DNA of 64,000 nucleotides from Pseudobdellovibrio sp. (GTDB taxonomy: Bacteria > Bdellovibrionota > Bdellovibrionia > Bdellovibrionales > Bdellovibrionaceae): the NCBI GenBank assembly GCA_023701385.1, contig JAMPXC010000003.1, positions 62,001 to 126,000 of the forward strand. The letters run 5' to 3'. A program made the translations under genes and the position numbers. Of this stretch, positions 1 to 6,669 are shown in pieces (position 1 is the stretch's first letter; each line of letters starts with the position of its first letter). Below the pieces are notes generated by a model, which was not told the DNA's origin, did no database searches, and saw only the letters and a program-made list of their open reading frames with translations.

Positions 1-1311
1 CATTTCAATGATTGTACGACTGATGTAAAGACCTAATCCAAGTCCTGGATGAATGGCTGACTCGCTTGAGACAACCCTGAAAAAGCGTGTGAATAATTTG
101 TTTTGAAGTTGCTTTGAAATCCCCGGCCCGTAATCCTTGATAGACACTCTGACCATTGCGGGAGTTGCCGCAATCGATACTTCTATCGGACTTCCTGCCG
201 GTGAATAGTGAATAGCGTTATTTAAAAGATTTCCAAGCACTTGATTAATTCTTTCAGGGTCACAATCAAGAATAATTTCAGCGTCAGGTTTTGTAAAAAT
301 AAAAGCGCGGGAAGGCACCTGGTTTCTGTAATCATCCACACTTTCACTGACTAAAGCTAATATATCAGTGCGAACCGGCCGCACCACAAGAAAACCTCTT
401 TCCATTCGCGACACATCTAAAAGATCTTCCAGAAGAGTTTTAAGACGATTTGTCTGTTTTTTAATTTTCTCAAGCTCTGTCTTACCAAGTGGCATGCCTT
501 TACTCACGTAAACATTGGCCATATCAATCAATAGGGTAAGGGCTGTAACTGGAGTCTTCAGTTCATGAGCGGCAATATCCAAAAATTGGCTTTTAATATT
601 ACCTGTCAGTTCTGCATCTGATTTGGCTTTAATCAATTGGGTCACCATATCCTCGATAGAAACTGAAAGACTTCGAAATTCAGTTAAAAAATACCCGTCC
701 ATTTGCAACTGAGGAACTGCTCCAGCAGAACTCACCGCCACCGCATAGCGCTCGATTTCGGTTAATGGCTTCAGCACATTACGGCTTAAAAGAAAGTAAA
801 GAAGTAGAACGAGAACCAAATCAAGAACGAACGTAAAGAATACGATTCTAATAACAATTCCCATGAGTTCTTGTTGTATAAACTTTGAGGTAACATAGAC
901 CTGAACAGAACCAATAACTTCGTTTTTAAAAACAATCTCTTTCTCTTCTTTAAATTCTGAGGTCATCGGTGGAACTGTTTTACTCGTTACAATCTGCCAA
1001 TTAGAGTCTCGAATTCGAATACTCTTTTCTTCATCACCAACATCAACAACAACAGCACTGATGTTATTATCTAATAAAAAGCTATCGATAATTCTGTCTA
1101 CTCCGTAATTATCAAGATTCCAGCCTGGTAGTGCCAGCGCAATCGATAGCTGACTTGTTTGGATTGAAAGATTTTTTTTCAGACTATCAATACGACTATT
1201 TTTGATTTCTGAATAATTAAGAAAACCATATACGCCTAGAGCTAGCGTCACAGTAACCACGAGTAGCGTACTAACGTAAAATACTATTGACCTGACAACT
1301 GGCAATTTCAT
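1..1311 (-). CDS. Membrane sensor histidine kinase (3' end cut by window edge)
   Basis: This membrane-bound kinase should autophosphorylate on histidine and pass the phosphate to a response regulator, most likely the receiver protein encoded just upstream. The frame starts at an ATG and runs off the left edge, so 437 residues are visible and the very end of the ATPase domain is missing. Residues about 8-26 form a first membrane helix, about 27-149 a periplasmic sensor region that I do not recognise, and about 150-172 a second helix followed by a HAMP-like linker. The H-box (AAHELKTP) puts the phosphoacceptor at His249. The N-box (LLNNAIHYSP), G1 box (KDYGPGIS), F box (LFTRFFR) and G2 box (GLGLGLYIS) are all intact, so it should be active. 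Ten bases separate it from the receiver gene, which implies one transcript. The signal it senses is unknown. Confidence 0.93.
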   Translation of the reverse strand, partial: MKLPVVRSIVFYVSTLLVVTVTLALGVYGFLNYSEIKNSRIDSLKKNLSIQTSQLSIALALPGWNLDNYGVDRIIDSFLLDNNISAVVVDVGDEEKSIRIRDSNWQIVTSKTVPPMTSEFKEEKEIVFKNEVIGSVQVYVTSKFIQQELMGIVIRIVFFTFVLDLVLVLLLYFLLSRNVLKPLTEIERYAVAVSSAGAVPQLQMDGYFLTEFRSLSVSIEDMVTQLIKAKSDAELTGNIKSQFLDIAAHELKTPVTALTLLIDMANVYVSKGMPLGKTELEKIKKQTNRLKTLLEDLLDVSRMERGFLVVRPVRTDILALVSESVDDYRNQVPSRAFIFTKPDAEIILDCDPERINQVLGNLLNNAIHYSPAGSPIEVSIAATPAMVRVSIKDYGPGISKQLQNKLFTRFFRVVSSESAIHPGLGLGLYISRTIIEM

Positions 1312-1321
1312 ACACGCTCAT

Positions 1322-1702
1322 TTATATGGGAAGATATTTTTTAACCATGGCTTGAAACTCTGTGATTTCAAAGGGCTTAGCCAGGCAGTCATTAGCCTTA
1401 ACTTCTTTTGCTCTTTGCTTACTGTCAGCCGCAGCTGTCATAACGACGATTGGTACAGTATGTCCATATAAGGAATAAAATGTTTCAGCAAAGCTCCAAC
1501 CATTCATAACAGGCATCTGCATATCGAGAAATATCAATTGAAAAGGACCTTCACTTTTAATCAAATCAAGTGCAACTTGGCCGTTTTCTGCAGTCAACAC
1601 AACATAACCATCCAACTCGATCATTGTTTTTAATACAAATGCGATATCACTATCGTCCTCTATGATTAAAATTTTTCCTGAAGCTTTTGATATCATGGTC
1701 AT
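1322..1702 (-). CDS. Single-domain response regulator (CheY-like receiver)
   Basis: This is a stand-alone receiver domain of about 126 residues with no output domain. Counting from the GTG at 1705, the acidic pair is Asp17/Asp18, the phosphoacceptor is Asp61 (in FLDMQMP), and Thr90 and Lys110 (in LAKPF) complete the active site, so it should be phosphorylatable. Three in-frame starts lie close together: GTG at 1705, ATG at 1702 and ATG at 1696. A GGGTG just upstream could serve the ATG at 1696, so the exact start is uncertain by a few codons. It lies directly upstream of the histidine kinase gene on the same strand and is its likely partner. Without a DNA-binding domain it probably acts through protein contacts or as a phosphorelay intermediate. 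Confidence 0.92.
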   Translation of the reverse strand: MTMISKASGKILIIEDDSDIAFVLKTMIELDGYVVLTAENGQVALDLIKSEGPFQLIFLDMQMPVMNGWSFAETFYSLYGHTVPIVVMTAAADSKQRAKEVKANDCLAKPFEITEFQAMVKKYLPI

Positions 1703-1843
1703 CACCCAAAATATGACTTTATGTCACAAAACAGCCTCGCATCAATATTTATTGTTTAAAAAAGAAAAAACAAAAAAACCTACACTGACGTTCGGTTAAA
1801 AGTCTGTGAAATTGCAGAAAGATCGGGGCAATTTGCCCAGCCA

Positions 1844-3346
1844 TTGCGCAATACTCAATTTGCGAAAATAGTAAATCATGGAAGACTAGTTTATATTCTC
1901 AACGTGAAAACATTTTTTACTTTCATAATTTTCATTTACGTTCTGGCCCCCCACTTAATTGCGGACGCACGCACTGCCAATATCAAATTCGGAATTGATG
2001 CGAGTCATGCCCCACCTCTTTTATACCAGTTTGAAGATCCTAACTTTTCGCTGGCAACGGGAGGACTTGTTTATGAAATAACTGTGACCATCGCAGAGGC
2101 CTTAAATCAAAGTTACTCAGTTTCAGCCCTGCCGGAAGCAAGAATGATTCGGGATTTAAAGCAAGGCCATATTGATCTTGTCTGCTACATCAGTCCAGAA
2201 TGGAATCGCGACTCCAAAGATGATTTCTTATGGAGTGATCCTCTTTATACCTATGTAAACGTTTTAGTTGGCAAAAAAGAAATCCCATTTAAAAGCTTTA
2301 ATCAGTTATCAAATATCTCAATTGGTACTGTCGAAAACTATTACTATCATGAAGTAGAAGATAAATTTAAGAGTAAGGTTTTACAAAGAGATGACTCTTC
2401 TTCGATTATAGGAGGTCTTAAAAAACTTCTAGATAATCGCCTTGAGTATGTGGTCATGACTGAAATTGAATATAATTTATATAAAATGACTTATCCTCAG
2501 CTACAGAAAAGTTCGTTTACCGTAGACAAAACAGACGTCTTATGTTCGCTTTCTAAAAATTCTTCCTTGTCTTTAAAAAATCTTAACAAAACGATAGCCC
2601 AACTTAAAAATAAAAAAGAATTTAAAAAAATATATACCAGATACTCAAATTCAAAAACGATGCCCCGACCGATTGCTTATGGGATGAATGATTCTAACTC
2701 TCCACCGTTTTTACAAATTGATAATAACACAGAAACCCCAATCATTCAGGGCGGGATTTTTTTCGATTTAGGCCTTGAAATCGGGAGAAAGCTTAAACGA
2801 CCTATTCACTTTATGTTATCCCCCAGAAAGCGCCTGGACTCAGGACTTGCGGAAGGTGACATTGAACTTGTTTGTTATAACACAGAAGCCTGGGCCGGAA
2901 GTTATGCGAAAGATTACAACTGGAGTGTTCCAATTTTTGAACAGACTAATCTTGTGGTTGGATTAAAAACAAATATGAAGAATGTGTCTCTTAATTCTTT
3001 GAAGGATTTAAAAGGAAAGACGCTCGGCACCAATCTTGGTTTCGTCTACCCAGCACTGACTCCTTATTTTAAAGATGGCACTATTAAGCGTGAAGACGCC
3101 CTATCAGGGATGGATAATATTGAAAAACTTCATTCTGGGCGAGTTCAATATATTGTCTTGAATAATCTCGAATATAATTTTTATCGAAAGCAATATACAG
3201 ATTTAAAGGAAGCTCCATTTGTAATTGATCCAATTGATGTAAAATGTGCTTCATCGAAAAAATCGGATTTGAAAATTTCTGACATCAATGCAGCAGTCAA
3301 AGAGTTAAAAAAATCTGGCCGGCTGCAAAAGGTTTTTTTGAATTGA
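1844..3346 (+). CDS. Tandem periplasmic solute-binding protein (two SBP family 3-like domains)
   Basis: This exported 500-residue protein consists of two copies of an extracellular solute-binding domain of the amino-acid-binding (family 3) type. The first copy spans about residues 46-270 and the second about 275-500. They match each other segment by segment: GHIDLVCY against GDIELVCY, EIEYNLY against LEYNFY, then a D-x-x-DV-x-C element and a closing helix rich in Asn, Leu and Lys. The start is uncertain. The TTG at 1844 gives the longest frame, but a GTG at 1904 (codon 21) begins a much better signal peptide, with Lys then a hydrophobic run ending in ADA. Neither has a convincing ribosome binding site. 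No ABC permease or ATPase gene is nearby, so it may be a ligand sensor or scavenging protein rather than part of a transporter. The next gene, 9 bases on, encodes a Tsx-like channel. Confidence 0.8.
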   Translation: MRNTQFAKIVNHGRLVYILNVKTFFTFIIFIYVLAPHLIADARTANIKFGIDASHAPPLLYQFEDPNFSLATGGLVYEITVTIAEALNQSYSVSALPEARMIRDLKQGHIDLVCYISPEWNRDSKDDFLWSDPLYTYVNVLVGKKEIPFKSFNQLSNISIGTVENYYYHEVEDKFKSKVLQRDDSSSIIGGLKKLLDNRLEYVVMTEIEYNLYKMTYPQLQKSSFTVDKTDVLCSLSKNSSLSLKNLNKTIAQLKNKKEFKKIYTRYSNSKTMPRPIAYGMNDSNSPPFLQIDNNTETPIIQGGIFFDLGLEIGRKLKRPIHFMLSPRKRLDSGLAEGDIELVCYNTEAWAGSYAKDYNWSVPIFEQTNLVVGLKTNMKNVSLNSLKDLKGKTLGTNLGFVYPALTPYFKDGTIKREDALSGMDNIEKLHSGRVQYIVLNNLEYNFYRKQYTDLKEAPFVIDPIDVKCASSKKSDLKISDINAAVKELKKSGRLQKVFLN

Positions 3347-3355
3347 GGTTTAGCA

Positions 3356-4177
3356 ATGTTAAAAAGAATTTTACCTACGTTATGCCTTACACTTTGTCTT
3401 CTCTACAGCCATCGAAGCTTTGCTGCTGACTATTCTGATAACATTCATAAAAACGATAATAAGTGGCTTCAGTTCAACCTCTTACACAGTGAGAAGAACA
3501 AACTTCCTTTCAATAACCAAAATGATACTTTTTTTGAATTGGAGTTTGGAGGGCGGTCTGGGATTTTCGATCTCTATGGTTTCTTGGATGTGCTGGATAT
3601 TTTCGATACTTCCAAAAGTGATCTTCATAACGAAGATAATCTTTTTTTAAAGTTTGCTCTTAAGCTTTCTCTTGATGCAGTTACCGGAAATGATCTGTCG
3701 ATGGGCTCAATTTCAGAATGGTATATTGCGACTCAAACAAATGTCGGAGACCGGTCTATATTTGAACACTTCATTGGCCTTGGAACTGACGTGCAAGCGC
3801 CATGGTTTGGCAAAGTAACCCCTAAATTAATGGCCCGTTATGTTCGAGAGAATTTTGGCGCGGACAATGAAAGAAAGTTTGATGGATATTTATTTACGAT
3901 GGCCTGGTTTAAACCTTTTTACGTTCTCAATGATAAAAGTTTTGTAACTTATCAAGGCTTTCTAGATTATACGTTTGGCGCCAATGAAATTTCAGATGAT
4001 ATAAACCGTACTAACAGCTCACTTGCCTGGTACAACGGTTTATATTGGCATTCGGATCGTTATGCTGCCGGTTACGGTCTTAAAGTCTACAAAGATATGG
4101 CTCTGCTAAAAGATGGCGGATTCGGAGGAAACACCTCGGGATTGGGCCACTATTTTGTTTTAACGTATAAATACTAA
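3356..4177 (+). CDS. Tsx/OmpK-like outer-membrane channel
   Basis: This is a 273-residue outer-membrane beta-barrel with an N-terminal signal peptide (hydrophobic core at about 5-18, cleavage after SFA near residue 23). The N-terminal half carries a pattern typical of the nucleoside-specific channel family: WLQFNLLH, then FFELEFGGRSGIFDLYGF, then LDVLDIF. The chain ends in alternating aromatic and polar residues (GHYFVLTYKY), as barrels do. A GAGG lies a few bases before the ATG. It starts 9 bases after the double solute-binding protein, so the two are probably cotranscribed, and the channel may admit the ligand that the binding protein captures. The substrate is not certain. The stop codon overlaps the stop of the convergent gene that follows. 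Confidence 0.8.
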   Translation: MLKRILPTLCLTLCLLYSHRSFAADYSDNIHKNDNKWLQFNLLHSEKNKLPFNNQNDTFFELEFGGRSGIFDLYGFLDVLDIFDTSKSDLHNEDNLFLKFALKLSLDAVTGNDLSMGSISEWYIATQTNVGDRSIFEHFIGLGTDVQAPWFGKVTPKLMARYVRENFGADNERKFDGYLFTMAWFKPFYVLNDKSFVTYQGFLDYTFGANEISDDINRTNSSLAWYNGLYWHSDRYAAGYGLKVYKDMALLKDGGFGGNTSGLGHYFVLTYKY

Positions 4178-4656
4178 GCTTTAGAGCGAGAGTTACTTGC
4201 AACTCTACGCTTAGACTTGGAACGTGATTTCTTTTTAGATTCGCACTTTGGAAGTTCTAATTTATCTGTGGCTTGCATTTCACCAAGTTCACAATCATCT
4301 AAACTGATTTTCAAGAACTGATACTGGTTGTCTGCCTTCATGTACGGATAAAGTGCATTTCTTTGCTCATCGATATAAAATGTATATTTTGATAAATCAC
4401 CAAATGATTGCCATTTATTTGTTGGCCATTGGCAGATCTTTTTTCCTAAATCATTTACTATAGAAATATCGTTTTCTAAAATAACGCTGTTTCTTAACGT
4501 GCCGAAAATACGTTTATTGCCACGAGATAAAAGCTTATCTTCTTCCATCACTGAACATACTTTTGGGGCATCTTTAACTTTGCGCATGCGGATTCTTCCT
4601 GCCTCTGCTGCAAAAGTAAACGAAATCACTATCCATAGCGATAATATAAGTCTCAT
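4174..4656 (-). CDS. Small secreted protein with basic tail, unknown function
   Basis: I do not recognise this 160-residue protein. It has a clear signal peptide (MRLILSLWIVISFTFAAEAG), three or four cysteines that could form disulfides (one near residue 34, one near 72, two in the last third) and a strongly basic C-terminal tail rich in Lys, Arg and Ser (about residues 141-160). The tail could bind nucleic acid or an anionic surface, but that is a guess. Its stop overlaps the stop of the convergent Tsx-like gene by 3 bases. The SufE gene begins its transcript upstream, with a stop 17 bases before this start, so this may be the last gene of that operon. Confidence 0.6.
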   Translation of the reverse strand: MRLILSLWIVISFTFAAEAGRIRMRKVKDAPKVCSVMEEDKLLSRGNKRIFGTLRNSVILENDISIVNDLGKKICQWPTNKWQSFGDLSKYTFYIDEQRNALYPYMKADNQYQFLKISLDDCELGEMQATDKLELPKCESKKKSRSKSKRRVASNSRSKA

Positions 4657-4673
4657 ATAATTTATGGTAGGGG

Positions 4674-5102
4674 CTATTGTTTAGAAAGTAAATAGGCAAA
4701 TGCAGTGGCGTAGTATTTAATCTGTTTTATCATCGAATATAAGCCATTTGTACGAGAAGGAGACAGTCCGGAATCAAGACCAATATCCTTTAAAAAGGAA
4801 GCGTCATATTTCATGATATCTGAGGGAGTTTGCCCCGAATACACAGACAAAACTAGAGCTACTAACCCACGAACAATAATCGCATCGCTGTCACCGATGA
4901 AGTAAGCTTTTCCATCTTTAAGTTCTGCTTTAATCCAAACTTGTGACTGACAACCTTTAACTTTTAAATCTTCAGTTTTTAATTCTTCTGGAATACCAGG
5001 CCAAGCTTTTCCAAGCTCAATTAATTTTTCGTATTTCTGTTCCCAGTCAGTGATATTAGAAAATTTCGCAACCATTTCTTGGGCTTTTACTTCGATAGAC
5101 AT
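4674..5102 (-). CDS. sufE: SufE cysteine desulfuration protein
   Basis: SufE accepts persulfide sulfur from a cysteine desulfurase and hands it to the scaffold that builds iron-sulfur clusters. The 142-residue length fits the family. The catalytic cysteine is Cys51 in VKGCQSQVW, the same position as in the E. coli protein, and the C-terminal signature LSPSRTNGL is present at about residues 113-121. No sufS, sufB, sufC or sufD gene is adjacent; the only desulfurase in the window is the NifS/IscS-like protein at 23236. The gene starts inside the end of the upstream cysteine-rich protein gene (16-base overlap), so the two are probably translationally coupled. Confidence 0.95.
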   Translation of the reverse strand: MSIEVKAQEMVAKFSNITDWEQKYEKLIELGKAWPGIPEELKTEDLKVKGCQSQVWIKAELKDGKAYFIGDSDAIIVRGLVALVLSVYSGQTPSDIMKYDASFLKDIGLDSGLSPSRTNGLYSMIKQIKYYATAFAYLLSKQ

Positions 5103-5884
5103 GCGTACCCTTGTAACACTCTTTTTTCTAAATTCAACCCTTGTTCGCTTAAAATTTCCTTAAATGAAGCACGTGTTTGTTTTTGAACAAGCGCATAGCA
5201 AGAAAGATAAAATTCTTTGGGATCTGCATACCCGTTCCAGTAAGATTTTAGCTCTTTAGGCGCAATTGTGGTTTGTGTTTTTTCACTCTTGGTAAAGTCT
5301 TTTTTATTCAAAAATACGAGCTGATCAGAGATATCTCGAGGAGAAAAATCTTTCATCACAAGACAGTCTTCAGCTAACGCCATTTCAACATAACTTAAAT
5401 AATTATTCATTTCGGTCCAAAGATTTTGGCCCGATTTTCCGTAATCACTGCGGCAGAAAAATGTGGTGCAAACTACCCCACGAAATTCCCAAATGCCGCA
5501 GCGGTTTTTTTCTTTGTCGTAGTAATGACATAACAAATCTTCGCGATTACCAAAATCTTTTTGTTTTTTATGGGTAAAGCGGTACTGATAATCAAAATCC
5601 GGAAAAATTCCTAAAGGCAAAGCAAAGCGATTTTCATCAATTATTTTCTCAATGACTTTATGACCCTCTAATTTTTCTTTTAAAATTCCGCCCACTGCAA
5701 AATTCGGCAGAAACGGAACAAAGGTGCAACACTTAAGATTGGCTTTATAAGTATAAGGAAATCTTTTATCTCTGGCGCGCAGACAATTATCACAAGTGGC
5801 TTTTGTTTCACTGATCTCTAAATTTAAAATTTTTCGGTCTAAAAAATTTTGATAGACCTTAGGTAAAACCTGTTTAAAAGCCAT
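5087..5884 (-). CDS. Cysteine-rich putative metal- or Fe-S-binding protein
   Basis: This is a 265-residue cytosolic protein without signal peptide or membrane helix. It carries at least eight cysteines in the first 150 residues: a CxxC at 31/34, a CC pair at 52/53, and single cysteines at 119, 129, 139 and 144. The spacing recalls YkgJ-type proteins, which hold a zinc ion or an iron-sulfur cluster through conserved cysteines, but the match is loose and I call it only a putative metal protein. It overlaps the start of sufE by 16 bases. That context would suit an iron-sulfur client or accessory factor. It is the first gene of its minus-strand operon; about 170 bases separate it from the divergent gene at 6059. 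Confidence 0.65.
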   Translation of the reverse strand: MAFKQVLPKVYQNFLDRKILNLEISETKATCDNCLRARDKRFPYTYKANLKCCTFVPFLPNFAVGGILKEKLEGHKVIEKIIDENRFALPLGIFPDFDYQYRFTHKKQKDFGNREDLLCHYYDKEKNRCGIWEFRGVVCTTFFCRSDYGKSGQNLWTEMNNYLSYVEMALAEDCLVMKDFSPRDISDQLVFLNKKDFTKSEKTQTTIAPKELKSYWNGYADPKEFYLSCYALVQKQTRASFKEILSEQGLNLEKRVLQGYACLSK

Positions 5885-5997
5885 TTCTCACTTTGAGACG
5901 GGTGTTCGTCACTCTTTTGCACCTGTTATTAAACTAACACCCCAGAATCGTCAAAGCCACCCTATTCACCATAACTGGATCAGGGTGAAGCACTAGC

Positions 5998-6028
5998 TTG
6001 GCACACGGATTTCATAGGTATTTATGTA
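5998..6028 (+). promoter_or_regulatory. Possible sigma-70-type promoter for the gene at 6059
   Basis: TTGGCA at 5998-6003 differs from the -35 consensus by one base. A poor -10 candidate (TATGTA) starts 19 bases further on, at 6023. The placement about 30 bases before the start codon fits, but the -10 match is weak, so this is tentative. Confidence 0.3.
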
Positions 6029-6058
6029 TACGCTTACTCTTAAACAAAAGGAGCACTT

Positions 6059-6313
6059 ATGAAAACAGCTTTATTAACTATCGCCCTAGTATCAGCTTTA
6101 GGTTCAACTTCATTTGCGGCTTCTAAACAATGGACTTTCACTTATAAACCAAAAGCTAAAGACTCATTTGCGCTTACATTTAATGCAGAAACTAAACAAG
6201 AGGCCTTTAAGGTTGCGTCAAAAGCATGCTTTCATAAGCTAACAAATGGCCAATACCCAGGTGAAGAAAAAGGTCTAGAGTACATTGATATTTGCGCTAA
6301 TCCAAAAATGTAG
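6059..6313 (+). CDS. Small secreted protein, unknown function
   Basis: This 84-residue protein has a textbook signal peptide (MKTALLTIALVSALGSTSFA, cleavage before residue 21). The mature part is about 64 residues, with two cysteines at roughly positions 57 and 79 that could form one disulfide in the periplasm. An excellent ribosome binding site (AAGGAG at 6048-6053) sits 5 bases before the ATG and suggests strong expression. I do not recognise the family. The small gene at 6344 follows on the same strand after 30 bases and ahead of a shared terminator, so the two probably form one transcript. Confidence 0.75.
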   Translation: MKTALLTIALVSALGSTSFAASKQWTFTYKPKAKDSFALTFNAETKQEAFKVASKACFHKLTNGQYPGEEKGLEYIDICANPKM

Positions 6314-6343
6314 TTACTATAAGCTCATTAACGGAGATTCCTA

Positions 6344-6556
6344 ATGGGTATTTTAAAAACAATCGGCGATGTATTATTCGGTAAAGATCCTGAAATTTTC
6401 GACGACAAAGGCAATGTAGTTCATAAACTTCCTAAACGTAAATGGGATGACTGGGCTAACCGCTACATCAAAGGTGACGAATACAACTGGCGCACTCACG
6501 TAGGAACTAAAGCCGGGGCTAAGAACGAACAAGCTCCGAAGAACGCTAAGAACTAA
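6344..6556 (+). CDS. Small soluble protein, unknown function
   Basis: This 70-residue, highly charged protein has no signal peptide or membrane helix. It is rich in Lys, Asp, Asn and Trp (four Trp in the middle third), and ends in a flexible Lys/Ala/Asn tail. A GGAG precedes the ATG by about 7 bases. It follows the secreted protein at 6059 and is closed by a strong hairpin terminator, which supports a real two-gene transcript. The N-terminal MGILKTIGDVLFGKDPE looks like a short amphipathic helix that might touch a membrane. I do not recognise a family. Confidence 0.65.
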   Translation: MGILKTIGDVLFGKDPEIFDDKGNVVHKLPKRKWDDWANRYIKGDEYNWRTHVGTKAGAKNEQAPKNAKN

Positions 6557-6579
6557 TTTAAAAATTAAATTTAAAACTA

Positions 6580-6612
6580 AAAGAGCAGCTCTAAAAAGCT
6601 GCTCTTTTTTTT
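6580..6612 (+). terminator. Rho-independent terminator
   Basis: A perfect 9-bp stem (AGAGCAGCT at 6582-6590 against AGCTGCTCT at 6597-6605) with a 6-base loop is followed by a run of T to 6612. It closes the 6059-6556 transcript. It also lies downstream of mutS on the other strand and may work in both directions. Confidence 0.9.
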
Positions 6613-6669
6613 GAAATGTGAGCTACAGTGTTAAAAAACAAAAGTGTAAACCGAAAACAGGAGCGAATT

